Source of the DNA: Pelomonas sp. BJYL3 | GTDB lineage: Bacteria > Pseudomonadota > Gammaproteobacteria > Burkholderiales > Burkholderiaceae_C | Assembly (NCBI RefSeq): GCF_027257975.1 | Contig: NZ_JANZKX010000002.1 | Location: forward strand, 248,001-312,000 | Length of the DNA: 64,000 nt | Direction: 5' to 3' | Shown: positions 49,516 to 57,623 of the stretch, one piece after another | Position numbering within the stretch: the first letter of the stretch is position 1 | Layout: every line of letters starts with the position of its first letter | Notes under the pieces: generated by a model | The model's database searches: none | What the model saw: the letters and a program-made list of their open reading frames with translations, nothing else | What the model was told of the DNA's origin: nothing | Position numbers and translations under genes: made by a program

Positions 49516-50623
49516 CAAGCCCTATCTGCATGGCCGGGAGCTGGTCTACATCGCGCAGGCCGTGGCCTCGGGCAAGATCTCGGGCGACGGCATGTTCACC
49601 CGCAAGTGCCATCAGTTCTTCGAGCAGCGCTGGGGTTTCCCGAAGACGCTCATGACCACCTCCTGCACGGACGCGCTGGAGATGTGCGCCCTGCTGCTGG
49701 ACATCCGCGAGGGCGATGAGGTCATCGTGCCCTCCTTCACCTTCGTCTCGACCGCCAACGCCTTTGTGCTGCGCGGCGCCAGGCTGGTGTTCGCCGACAG
49801 CGAGCCGGACAACCCCAACCTCGACCCCCGTGGCCTGGAGGCGCTGATCACGCCGCGCACCCGTGCCATCGTGGTGGTGCACTACGCCGGGGTCGCCTGC
49901 GACATGGACCCCATCCTGGCGCTGGCCGCAAGCCGCGGCATCGTCGTGGTGGAAGATGCCGCCCAGGCCATCGACTCGTACTACAAGAGCCGTCCGCTGG
50001 GCAGCCTGGGTACGCTCGCCACCTTCTCCTTCCACGAGACCAAGAACGTCATCGCGGGCGAGGGCGGCCTGCTGGTCATCAACAATCCCCAGCTGACGGA
50101 GCGCGCGGAGATCATCCGCGAGAAGGGCACCAACCGCAGCGCCTTCTTCCGGGGCGAGGTGGACAAGTACGGCTGGGTGGACATCGGCTCCTCGTTCCTG
50201 CCGTCGGACATCGTGTCGGCCTATCTCTACGCCCAGCTGGAGGTGCTGGACGCCATCCAGCTGCGCCGCAAGGCCCTCTGGCGGCGCTACTGGGACAATC
50301 TGGCCCCGGCCCTGCCGGCCAAGGGCGTGAAGCTGCCCGTCGTGCCGGCATGGGCCAGCAACAACGGCCACATGTTCTACCTGGTGTGCGAGAGCCTGGC
50401 CCAGCGCAGCGTGCTGATCGAGGCCCTCAAGAAGGAGGGGATCGACGCCGTCTTCCACTACCAGTCCCTGCACCGCAGCCGTTACTACGCCGCCAGGCAT
50501 GACGGGCGCGAGCTGCCGAACTGCGACCGCTTTGCGGACTGCCTGGTCCGCCTGCCCTTCTTCTACGAGCTGCAGGACGCCGACGTGGACCGCATCTGCG
50601 GCACCGTGCTGGCCGCGCTGTGA
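49496..50623 (+). CDS. wecE: WecE-like dTDP-4-amino-4,6-dideoxygalactose aminotransferase
   Basis: 375 residues. PLP enzyme of the DegT/DnrJ/EryC1 family. The sequence closely parallels E. coli WecE as I recall it: IPFNKPYLHGRELVYI, SGDGMFTRKC, SFTFVSTANAFVLRGA, VHYAGVACDMDPI, VVEDAAQAID, the PLP Lys in FSFHETKNVIAGEGG and REKGTNRSAFFRGEVDKY. It would aminate dTDP-4-keto-6-deoxyglucose to dTDP-Fuc4N. The rmlA/rmlB genes for the precursor are not in the window. Confidence 0.88.
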   Translation: MTRIPFNKPYLHGRELVYIAQAVASGKISGDGMFTRKCHQFFEQRWGFPKTLMTTSCTDALEMCALLLDIREGDEVIVPSFTFVSTANAFVLRGARLVFADSEPDNPNLDPRGLEALITPRTRAIVVVHYAGVACDMDPILALAASRGIVVVEDAAQAIDSYYKSRPLGSLGTLATFSFHETKNVIAGEGGLLVINNPQLTERAEIIREKGTNRSAFFRGEVDKYGWVDIGSSFLPSDIVSAYLYAQLEVLDAIQLRRKALWRRYWDNLAPALPAKGVKLPVVPAWASNNGHMFYLVCESLAQRSVLIEALKKEGIDAVFHYQSLHRSRYYAARHDGRELPNCDRFADCLVRLPFFYELQDADVDRICGTVLAAL

Positions 50624-50658
50624 CCGGCTCCGCGCAGCAAGAGACCAGGAAGGCATCG

Positions 50659-51504
50659 ATGGAACTGCTGAAACTCATGCGCCCGCGCCAGTGGGTGAAG
50701 AACATCTTCGTGCTGGCACCGCTGGTGTTTGCCGGTGCCTTCAGAAGCCCGGCGGCGCAGGGGGCCGTGCTGCTGGCCTTCGTGCTCTTTTGCATCGCCT
50801 CGTCCGCGGCCTACATCGTCAACGACCTGCAGGACATCGACAAGGACCGCCGCCATCCTGTGAAGTCGAAGACGCGGCCGCTGGCTGCCGGGACGGTCTC
50901 GGTGCGGGCCGCCTTGCTGCTGCTGGGCCTCCTGTACCTGGTGCTGCTGTCGGCCTGGTGGTGGCAGCCGGGCGTCGTCAAGGTGCTGGCGGTCTACCTC
51001 GCGCTGAACCTCGCCTACAGCTTCGGGCTCAAGCATCAGCCGGTGCTGGACATCTTCCTGGTGGCCTTCGGTTTCGTCCTGCGCGTGTATGCAGGCGCGG
51101 AGGCCCTGGCGGTGCCGGTGTCCTCCTGGATGTTCGTGACCACGATGTGCCTGGCCCTGTACCTGGCCGCCGTCAAGCGCCGGCAGGAGCTCAGCCAGCG
51201 CGGCAGCGAGGCCCGCGAAGTGCTGCAGCACTACTCCGTCGCGCTGGTGGACCGGTACGCGGAGATGGCGGCGATGGGCGCCCTGGTCTTCTACAGCCTC
51301 TTCGTCATGTCCAGCCGGCCCGAGCTGGTGGTGACGGTGCCCGTGGTGCTCTTCGGCCTGTTCCGCTACTGGTATGTGGTGGAGACGCTGGAGGGCGGGG
51401 AGTCGCCGACGGACGTCCTGCTGTCCGACCTGCCCCTGCTGCTGACGGTGCTCGTGTGGATGGGCGCCTGCCTGTGGGTGCTCTGGCCTGCGGCCGGAGG
51501 GTGA
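50659..51504 (+). CDS. UbiA-family polyprenyl-phosphate phosphoribosyltransferase (Rv3806c-like)
   Basis: 281 residues, about nine transmembrane segments. MRPRQWVKNIFVLAPLVFAG, the first Asp motif YIVNDLQDIDKDRRHPVKSK with TRPLAAG, LAYSFGLKHQPVLDI and KRRQELSQRGSEAR match the decaprenyl-phosphate 5-phosphoribosyltransferase group rather than quinone UbiA. It condenses PRPP with polyprenyl phosphate, the first committed step toward polyprenyl-phosphoryl-arabinofuranose. ATG at 50659 follows AGGAAGG; GTG at 50620 would overlap wecE by 4 nt. Confidence 0.88.
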   Translation: MELLKLMRPRQWVKNIFVLAPLVFAGAFRSPAAQGAVLLAFVLFCIASSAAYIVNDLQDIDKDRRHPVKSKTRPLAAGTVSVRAALLLLGLLYLVLLSAWWWQPGVVKVLAVYLALNLAYSFGLKHQPVLDIFLVAFGFVLRVYAGAEALAVPVSSWMFVTTMCLALYLAAVKRRQELSQRGSEAREVLQHYSVALVDRYAEMAAMGALVFYSLFVMSSRPELVVTVPVVLFGLFRYWYVVETLEGGESPTDVLLSDLPLLLTVLVWMGACLWVLWPAAGG

Positions 51505-51508
51505 TGCC

Positions 51509-51925
51509 ATGGACCTTTCCTATCTTGTGACACCCTTCCTTGCCTGGCTGGTGGCGGGCAGCCTGAAGTTCCTGATCAACAGCATCCGGGCCCGGCGCTG
51601 GGCCTTCGGCCTGATCGGCTATGGCGGCCTGCCCAGCAATCACAGCGCCATCGTCAGCAGCACGGCGGTCCTGATCGCCCTGCGCGAGGGGCTGGGCCAT
51701 CCGGCCTTCGGCGTGGCGCTGACCCTGGCCTTCGTGGTGATGATGGACGCGCGCAGCCTGCGCCGCCAGGTGGGCCGCCAGGCCGAGGCCATCAACCGCC
51801 TGGCCGGGGAGGCCGCCGGACACGCGCCGCTGCGGACCCGCATGGGGCACAGCGGGCTTGAGATCGTCGCGGGCGTGGCGACGGGCGCGGGCGTTGCCCT
51901 CCTGGTGTTCCATGGCCTTCGCTGA
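51509..51925 (+). CDS. Divergent PAP2 (DUF212-like) phosphatase, candidate polyprenyl-phosphoribose 5-phosphatase
   Basis: 138 residues, three to four membrane segments. Conserved blocks GGLPSNHSAIVSS (PSNH at 42-45) and RMGHSGLEIVAG (111-122) correspond to the phosphatase signature of divergent PAP2 proteins. It starts 4 nt after the phosphoribosyltransferase stop with GGAGGG as ribosome site. In mycobacteria a PAP2 gene also follows the phosphoribosyltransferase gene, so it is the natural candidate for removing the 5-phosphate before DprE1. Biochemical proof for this subgroup is not known to me. Confidence 0.78.
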   Translation: MDLSYLVTPFLAWLVAGSLKFLINSIRARRWAFGLIGYGGLPSNHSAIVSSTAVLIALREGLGHPAFGVALTLAFVVMMDARSLRRQVGRQAEAINRLAGEAAGHAPLRTRMGHSGLEIVAGVATGAGVALLVFHGLR

Positions 51926-51945
51926 GGCCGACTAGACTGCGCACC

Positions 51946-53679
51946 GTGAATCCCACCACCCTGATCCTTGCCGGCACCCTCCCCACGCTTCTCGCCTACA
52001 GTCTCTCGCCCTCCACGACGCTGCTGAACCAGCTGCTGGCCGTGGGACTGTGGGGCGGCGTGCTGCTGACCCAGCAGGTCCGGACACGCCAGGCCGGCTG
52101 GGCCCTCCTGCCGCGCAGTGCCCCGGGCCTGCTGGCGGTGGCGGCTGCCGTCCTTGTGGCCCTGCTGGGCGTTTCGCTGACCGCCCTGGCCCTGCTGCCG
52201 GCGCTGGCGCTGCTGATGGCCGGCATGCTGGTGCTGGCGGGAGCCCGCGCAGGCGCCTCGGGGCAAGGCCTGACCCTGGGGCGTGCCTTCGCCCTGGGCC
52301 TGCTGCTGGCGGGGCTGGGCGGCGCGCTGGTGTCGCTGGTGCAGGTCTTCCTGCCGGACTGGACCGATGCCGCCTGGATCGCCCGCTCGGGCATTGCCGG
52401 ACGCGCGGTGGGCAATATCCGCCAGCCCAATCACCTGGCCAGCCTGCTGCTGTGGGGCTGCATCGCGGCGGTGTGGCTCAGCGAGAGCTGGGGGCGTGAG
52501 CGCCCGGCCATGCGCGCGCTGCTGCCGCTGATGCTGTGGCTGCTGCTCTTCTGCGTGGTGCTGAGCGCATCGCGCACGGGCATGTGGTTCGGCGTGGCGC
52601 TGCTGGTGCTGTGGGGGCTGCTGGACGACCAGCTGCGTCTGCATGCCCGCCTCAGTCTGCTGATCACGCCGCTGCTGACCTACGCCTCCTGGCAGTTCAT
52701 GCACTGGTGGTCCGCCGCCAGTGGCCACGCCTTCGGCGCCGAGGCGCGCCTGGCCGAGGGGGCGGGCTCGCCGTCCCGGGTGGCCATCCTCAAGAACAGC
52801 TGGGCGCTGCTGCAGCAGCATCCCTGGCGCGGCGTGGGTTGGGGCGATTTCAACTTCGCCTGGACCCTGACGCCCTTTCCCGACCGCCCGGTGGCCTTCT
52901 TCGACCATTGCCACAACCTGGTGATGCAGATCCTGGTGGAGATGGGCTGGCCCCTGGGCCTGCTGATGCTGGGCGGCCTGGCCTGGCTGCTGTGGCTGGG
53001 CCTGCGTGCGGCGTATCGTGCGCGGGGCGCCGTGGCGCTGCAGCGCCGCTGCGCGCTGATGGTCGTGCTGATGATCGGCCTGCACAGCATGCTGGAGTAC
53101 CCGCTGTGGTACCTCTACTTCCTGCTGCCCACGGCCTTCGCGCTGGGTCTGGCACTGGCGGCGTCAGGTGGGCAAGACCTGACCCCGGACCAGCAAGACC
53201 TGACCCCATCTGCCGCCGTGCTGCCTCAGCGCCTGCTGCAGGCCGCCGGCGCGCTGATGATCGCCGGGGCCGCCTTTGCGGGCTGGGACTATCTGCACAT
53301 CGTCGACATCTACCGCTCCGGACCGCGCATGGCGCCGCTGGACGAGCGCATTGCGCGCGGCCAGCGCAGCCTGCTGTTCTCCGCGAGTGCCGACTATGCC
53401 GCCGCTACGGTGCCCGCGCCCTCCCGGGCTACGCTGGATGCGGCACGGCGCACCGGGCACAACCTGATCGATGTCCGCCTCATGATCGCCTGGGCCCAGT
53501 CCCTGCACGCGGTGGGAGAGACCGACAAGGCGCGCTACCTCGTGCAGCGCCTGCGCGAGTTCCACAGCACGGCGGCCGAGGAGTGGCTGGACGAATGCGA
53601 GAACTGGCCGGCCCATGCCCTGCGGCCCTTCCAGTGCGACCCACCGCAGCGGAGCTACCGCTACGAGGACTTCCGCTGA
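51946..53679 (+). CDS. PglL/PilO-type O-oligosaccharyltransferase (Wzy_C family)
   Basis: 577 residues, about 11-12 transmembrane segments and a periplasmic C-terminal domain (~440-577). Hallmarks are GNIRQPNHLASLLLWG (RQPNHLA at 159-165) and FDHCHNLVMQILVEMGWP (H323), the pair of motifs that define bacterial O-OTases; LHSMLEYPLWYLYFLLP follows. It transfers lipid-linked glycans en bloc to pilin or other periplasmic proteins; an O-antigen ligase role is possible. GTG start at 51946. A 12-residue segment QDLTPDQQDLTP (410-421) is encoded by a tandem repeat and looks like an in-frame insertion. Confidence 0.86.
   Translation: MNPTTLILAGTLPTLLAYSLSPSTTLLNQLLAVGLWGGVLLTQQVRTRQAGWALLPRSAPGLLAVAAAVLVALLGVSLTALALLPALALLMAGMLVLAGARAGASGQGLTLGRAFALGLLLAGLGGALVSLVQVFLPDWTDAAWIARSGIAGRAVGNIRQPNHLASLLLWGCIAAVWLSESWGRERPAMRALLPLMLWLLLFCVVLSASRTGMWFGVALLVLWGLLDDQLRLHARLSLLITPLLTYASWQFMHWWSAASGHAFGAEARLAEGAGSPSRVAILKNSWALLQQHPWRGVGWGDFNFAWTLTPFPDRPVAFFDHCHNLVMQILVEMGWPLGLLMLGGLAWLLWLGLRAAYRARGAVALQRRCALMVVLMIGLHSMLEYPLWYLYFLLPTAFALGLALAASGGQDLTPDQQDLTPSAAVLPQRLLQAAGALMIAGAAFAGWDYLHIVDIYRSGPRMAPLDERIARGQRSLLFSASADYAAATVPAPSRATLDAARRTGHNLIDVRLMIAWAQSLHAVGETDKARYLVQRLREFHSTAAEEWLDECENWPAHALRPFQCDPPQRSYRYEDFR
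53163..53207. repeat. Tandem CAAGACCTGACCCC repeat inside the O-oligosaccharyltransferase gene
   Basis: The 14-nt motif occurs at 53173-53186 and again at 53194-53207, a 21-nt (seven-codon) period that keeps the frame. GTCAGGT (53163-53169) pairs with ACCTGAC (53177-53183). Identical cores occur at 2341 and 24319 in intergenic DNA. Confidence 0.72.
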
Positions 53680-53694
53680 GCCGGGGCCGGGGGC

Positions 53695-54177
53695 TCAGTC
53701 CTCGGCCACCCAGTCCCCGCTCTTGCCGCCCTTCTTCTCCATCACGCGGATGCCGTCCATGACCATGCCGCGGTCGGCCGCCTTGCACATGTCGTAGATG
53801 GTCAGCAGGCCGACCTGCACGGCGGTGAGGGCTTCCATCTCGACGCCAGTCTGGCCCAGGGTCTCGACCTGGGCCTCGCAGTGCACGGTGGACGCCGCCT
53901 CGTCGATGCGGAACTCCACCGCCACGCGGGTGATGGGCAGGGGATGGCACAGGGGGATGAGGTCGCTGGTGCGCTTGGCGCCCTGGATCGCTGCGATGCG
54001 GGCCACGCCCAGGACATCACCCTTCTTGGCGTGGCCGCCCTGGATCAGCGCCAGCGTGGCGGGCAGCATGCGGATGCGGCCGGTCGCCCGCGCGATCCGG
54101 TGCGTGACCGCCTTGGCGGACACATCGACCATATGGGCCTGGCCCTGGGCGTCAAAATGGGTGAGCGGCGAATTCAT
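53695..54177 (-). CDS. moaC: Cyclic pyranopterin monophosphate synthase
   Basis: 160 residues. Molybdenum-cofactor synthesis, acting after Moa[37 protein letters not shown] (HP active-site region), [19 protein letters not shown] and GGKSGDW are the conserved blocks. ATG at 54177 gives [12 protein letters not shown], the usual N-terminus. Convergent with the O-oligosaccharyltransferase gene and divergent from bepA. Confidence 0.96.
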   Translation of the reverse strand: MNSPLTHFDAQGQAHMVDVSAKAVTHRIARATGRIRMLPATLALIQGGHAKKGDVLGVARIAAIQGAKRTSDLIPLCHPLPITRVAVEFRIDEAASTVHCEAQVETLGQTGVEMEALTAVQVGLLTIYDMCKAADRGMVMDGIRVMEKKGGKSGDWVAED

Positions 54178-54283
54178 GGTCAGCAACACAGGCTTAAGGA
54201 TTGGCTGCCATGATAGCGAGCGACCCGGCCCGTCGGCCGGGGCCGCACAAAGCTTCCGACGGAGCCTGGGAGAGGGGATTTTG

Positions 54284-55879
54284 GTGAAGAGAATGCATGC
54301 CGAGGCGGCGAGCAAGCCGCTGGCGCAACGCCTGCTGGCGACCCTGTGCGCAGGCCTGATGCTGCTGCCGGCCGCCCCCCTGCAGGCGCAGGTGAACCTG
54401 CCGGCCCTGGGTGATTCGGTGTCGGATGACCTCAGCATCGGTGCCGAGAAGCGCCTGGGCGAGCAGATCATGCGCCAGATCCGCCCCGATCCCGACTACC
54501 TGGACGACCCCCTGCTCCTGGAGTACGTGCAGGGCGTGTGGGGCCCGCTGGTCGAGGCCGCCCGGCGCCAGGGCAATATCGGTGACGACACTCACGAGCG
54601 CTTCGCCTGGGAGGCCTTCCTGGTCCGCGACCGCAGTGTCAATGCCTTCGCGCTGCCGGGCGGCTACGTGGGCGTCCACCTGGGCCTGATCGCCATCACC
54701 AGCTCGCGCGATGAGCTGGCTTCGGTGCTCGGGCACGAGCTCTCGCACATCACCCAGCGCCACATCGCGCGCCGCATCGTCGGCGACTCGCGCAGCAGCA
54801 TGGCCGCGATGGCGGGCATGGTGCTGGGGCTCATCGCCGCGTCCAAGGCGGGCAGCGTGGACCTGGCCAATGCCGCCATCATGGGCAGCCAGGCCGCGGC
54901 GGCCCAGGCCTCGCTCAACTTCTCGCGCGACATGGAGCGCGAGGCCGACCGCGTGGGCTTCAACGTCATGGTGGGCGCGGGCTTCAAGGGCCTGGGCATG
55001 GTGAGCATGTTCGAGCGCATGGACCAGGCCTACCACCTGATGGATTCAGGCGCCTACCCCTATCTGCGATCGCACCCGCTGACCACCGAACGCATTGGCG
55101 ACGCCCGCCTGCGCCTGGGCACGGAGGCGCCCCTGGCGCTGGAAACCTCGCCGGAGCACGCCCTGATGGCCGCCCGTTCGCGCGTGCTGATGGACGCACG
55201 CGCCGAGTCCTGGCGCCAGCTCCAGGGCATGGATGCCGGTGTCCGTCAGACCCTGGCCCATGGCCATGAGCAGCTCGCGGCCCGCTATGCCAGCGCGCTG
55301 GCCTCGATCAAGCTGCGTGACTTCAGCCGGGCCGAGGCCGCCCTGCAGCAGGCCGAGCAGCTGCAGCGCCAGACCGTGCCTGACGACGTCCGCGTCCGGC
55401 GCGACCTGGCCTTCCTGCGTGCCGAGCTGGCCCAGGCCCGGGGCGATGCCGGTGCCGGCTATCTGGCGCTGTCGGCCCTGCCCGAAAAGAGCCGGGCCGT
55501 GCTGATGATGCGCGGCCAGCTGGCCCAGGTCGACAAGCAGCCCGAGCGCGTGCGGGCCGCCGCGGAGGCGCTCCAGACCCATGTGAGCCTGCAGCCCGCC
55601 GATGCCGGAGCCTGGGGCCTGCTGTCGCAGCTGTGGACACAGCTGGAGCAGCCCCTGCGCGCCGTGCGGGCCCTGGGCGAGTCCCGTGCCGCCATGGGCG
55701 ACCTCAATGGCGCCATCGATCGCCTGCGCTCGGGCCTGCGCCTGTCCCGCACCAGGGACGCCGACCAGTTCGAGGCCTCGGTCATCGACGCGCGCCTTCG
55801 CAGCCTGCTGTACGAACGCCGGCAGATGCTGCTGGAGATGTACCCGCGCGGTGCGCCGCCAGGCGCCGAGCTGCCCTGA
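54284..55879 (+). CDS. bepA: BepA-like periplasmic M48 metalloprotease with TPR domain
   Basis: 531 residues. Outer-membrane quality control protease/chaperone. Signal peptide ([20 protein letters not shown]), zinc motif HELSH at 151-155, the third ligand in [11 protein letters not shown], and a C-terminal TPR region (~330-520). GTG at 54284 is preferred because GAGAGGGGA lies 5-6 nt upstream, giving a basic [11 protein letters not shown] leader; ATG at 54293 is the alternative. Monocistronic and divergent from moaC. Confidence 0.92.
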   Translation: MKRMHAEAASKPLAQRLLATLCAGLMLLPAAPLQAQVNLPALGDSVSDDLSIGAEKRLGEQIMRQIRPDPDYLDDPLLLEYVQGVWGPLVEAARRQGNIGDDTHERFAWEAFLVRDRSVNAFALPGGYVGVHLGLIAITSSRDELASVLGHELSHITQRHIARRIVGDSRSSMAAMAGMVLGLIAASKAGSVDLANAAIMGSQAAAAQASLNFSRDMEREADRVGFNVMVGAGFKGLGMVSMFERMDQAYHLMDSGAYPYLRSHPLTTERIGDARLRLGTEAPLALETSPEHALMAARSRVLMDARAESWRQLQGMDAGVRQTLAHGHEQLAARYASALASIKLRDFSRAEAALQQAEQLQRQTVPDDVRVRRDLAFLRAELAQARGDAGAGYLALSALPEKSRAVLMMRGQLAQVDKQPERVRAAAEALQTHVSLQPADAGAWGLLSQLWTQLEQPLRAVRALGESRAAMGDLNGAIDRLRSGLRLSRTRDADQFEASVIDARLRSLLYERRQMLLEMYPRGAPPGAELP

Positions 55880-55898
55880 GCGCGGCGCGCCGGGCGCT

Positions 55899-56258
55899 TC
55901 AGTCCATGGGCGAGGGGAAGAGCCGCTCGACCACGGTGTCGATCAGCATGCCGCACAGGCTGTAGATCAGGGAGCCGATCAGGGCGGCGCCGAAGCCGGT
56001 GACGGCAAAGCCGTCCAGTACCCCGGCCGCGGCCCAGAACATCAGGGCATTGATCACGAAGAGGAAGAGTCCCAGGCTCACCACCGTGACCGGGAGGGTC
56101 AGCAGCACCAGGATGGGCCGCAGCAGCGTGTTGAGCAGGCCCAGGATCAGCGCAGCGATCATGGCCGACCCGAAGCTTTTCACTTCGACGCCAGGGTAGA
56201 GATGGGCGACCAGCAGCAGGGCACCGGCCAACAGCAGCCAACGGGTGAGCGTCTTCAT
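55899..56258 (-). CDS. YvlD-like small membrane protein (phage holin family 4 superfamily)
   Basis: 119 residues, four transmembrane helices, pattern LLAGALLLVAHLYPGVEVKSF, ALILGLLNTLLRPILVLLTLPVT, LGLFLFVINALMFWAAAGVLDGF, ALIGSLIYSLCGMLIDTVVERLF. Members are common chromosomal proteins of unknown function despite the holin name; no other phage genes are nearby. ATG at 56258 is preferred over 56270. Convergent with bepA. Confidence 0.85.
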   Translation of the reverse strand: MKTLTRWLLLAGALLLVAHLYPGVEVKSFGSAMIAALILGLLNTLLRPILVLLTLPVTVVSLGLFLFVINALMFWAAAGVLDGFAVTGFGAALIGSLIYSLCGMLIDTVVERLFPSPMD

Positions 56259-56384
56259 GGCGGCGAGCATACCTGCGGACCGTGAATTTGGCGCAGGGTC
56301 CGGCGCGGAATGTCGCGCGGGACTTGCTCAGGATCATCCCCGGCCTGTACGAGGCCATGGGCGCTGGTGCACAATGCAGGCTTC

Positions 56385-56516
56385 CGAAAGGGGAGTAGCT
56401 CTCGGTCCTTGTGCCGAGGCGGACGCCCGTCAGTACGGTGCTCGCGAGGGCGCCCGGGCCCCGCAGCCAGTCCGTGCCAATCCACCGGTATGGTCCATGC
56501 CCCGCAAGACCTTTCG
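56385..56516 (+). ncRNA. yybP-ykoY (manganese) riboswitch upstream of alx
   Basis: The region contains the conserved loop GGGGAGTAGC (56390-56399), the second conserved segment CGTCAGTACGG and the 3' element GCAAGACCTTTCG. CGAAAGG (56385-56391) pairs with CCTTTCG (56510-56516) to close P1. These are the hallmarks of the Mn-sensing yybP-ykoY class, and the downstream gene is of the TerC/Alx family, a known target. Confidence 0.85.
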
Positions 56517-56574
56517 TGAGCCGTCGATGTCCGCGCGCCTGCCGGTGCCGGACGTCCTGTGTCTGACATCTTGC

Positions 56575-56585
56575 GGGAGTCTCCC
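56575..56585 (+). promoter_or_regulatory. Shine-Dalgarno hidden in a GGGA-GTC-TCCC mini-hairpin before alx
   Basis: GGGA (56575-56578) and TCCC (56582-56585) flank three bases and abut the ATG at 56586. The GGGAG is the only ribosome site, so its occlusion could be the expression platform of the riboswitch. Confidence 0.5.
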
Positions 56586-57548
56586 ATGAGCAGTGCGCCC
56601 CTGTGGCTGTGGTTCTTCTTCGTCGCGTCCGTGCTGGGCGCCTTGTTCGTCGACTTCGTCCTGCTGCGCAAGCAGGGGGCTCATGAGGTCAGCCTGCCGG
56701 AGGCCCTGCGCTGGTCCGGCATCTGGGTTGCCCTGAGCCTGGCCTTCAATGTCCTGCTGTGGTGGGCCGTGCGTGACAGCACCGGCGACACCGCCCTGGC
56801 CAATACCCGTGCGCTGGAGTTCCTGACCGGCTACCTGATCGAGAAGTCGCTGGCGGTCGACAACATCTTCGTCTTCCTGATGATCTTCACCTACTTCTCG
56901 GTGCCGCCGGCCTACCAGAAGCGGGTGCTGATGTGGGGCATCGTCGGTGCCATCGTGCTGCGCTCGGTGATGATCCTGGTGGGCAGCTGGCTGATCGCGC
57001 AGTTCCACTGGGTGCTCTATGTCTTCGGTGCCTTCCTGCTGCTCACCGGCATCAAGATGTGGTGGGCCGCCGGGCAGGAGCCGGACCTGGAATCCAACCC
57101 CGCGCTGAAGCTGCTGCGCCGCGTGCTGCCGGTGAGCCCCCAGTTCGATGGCGAGCGCTTCTTCACCCGCCTGGACGGCAAGCGCATCGCGACGCCGCTG
57201 TTCCTGGTCGTGGCACTGGTGGGCGTGACGGACGTGATCTTCGCCGTGGACTCCATCCCCGCCATCTTTGCGGTGACCACCGATCCCTTCATCGTGCTGA
57301 GCTCCAACATCTTCGCCATCCTGGGCCTGCGCGCCATGTACTTCCTGCTGGCGGCGATGGCGGCCAAGTTCCATCTGCTGAGCTATGGCCTGGCGGTGGT
57401 GCTGGCCTTCATCGGGACCAAGATGATGCTGATCGACGTCGTCAAGATCCCGGTGCTGGCCTCGCTGGCGGTGGTCGTGCTGATCCTGGCGGTGACCATG
57501 GTGCTGAGCGTTCGCACGGCGCCGCGCCTGCCGGCATCGCGACCCTGA
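56586..57548 (+). CDS. alx: TerC/Alx family metal exporter
   Basis: 320 residues, nine transmembrane segments. LWLWFFFVASVLGALFVDFV, LIEKSLAVDNIFVFLMIFTYF and VTDVIFAVDSIPAIFAVTTDP carry the paired Asp motifs of long Alx/TerC proteins, which in E. coli lower cytosolic Mn. Control by manganese is indicated by the riboswitch upstream. ATG at 56586 is used because the GGGAG site lies just before it; an earlier in-frame codon at 56559 would sit within the leader. Confidence 0.92.
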   Translation: MSSAPLWLWFFFVASVLGALFVDFVLLRKQGAHEVSLPEALRWSGIWVALSLAFNVLLWWAVRDSTGDTALANTRALEFLTGYLIEKSLAVDNIFVFLMIFTYFSVPPAYQKRVLMWGIVGAIVLRSVMILVGSWLIAQFHWVLYVFGAFLLLTGIKMWWAAGQEPDLESNPALKLLRRVLPVSPQFDGERFFTRLDGKRIATPLFLVVALVGVTDVIFAVDSIPAIFAVTTDPFIVLSSNIFAILGLRAMYFLLAAMAAKFHLLSYGLAVVLAFIGTKMMLIDVVKIPVLASLAVVVLILAVTMVLSVRTAPRLPASRP

Positions 57549-57567
57549 ACAGGGCCGGCCCGCCCGC

Positions 57568-57591
57568 AAAAAAGGCCCTCGTCGAGGGCCT
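57568..57591 (-). terminator. Rho-independent terminator of luxI
   Basis: On the minus strand AGGCCCTC-GAC-GAGGGCCT (57591-57573) forms a perfect 8-bp stem followed by TTTTTT (57573-57568). Placed 33 nt after the luxI stop; it may also serve convergent alx. Confidence 0.9.
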
Positions 57592-57623
57592 GAACAAGAG
57601 AGAGACGGTGCGGGCGTTCAGGC

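Noticed and set aside
55899..56258. Phage holin, hence a prophage remnant
   Set aside because: The family name is historical; no lysin, integrase, structural genes or att-like repeats are nearby.
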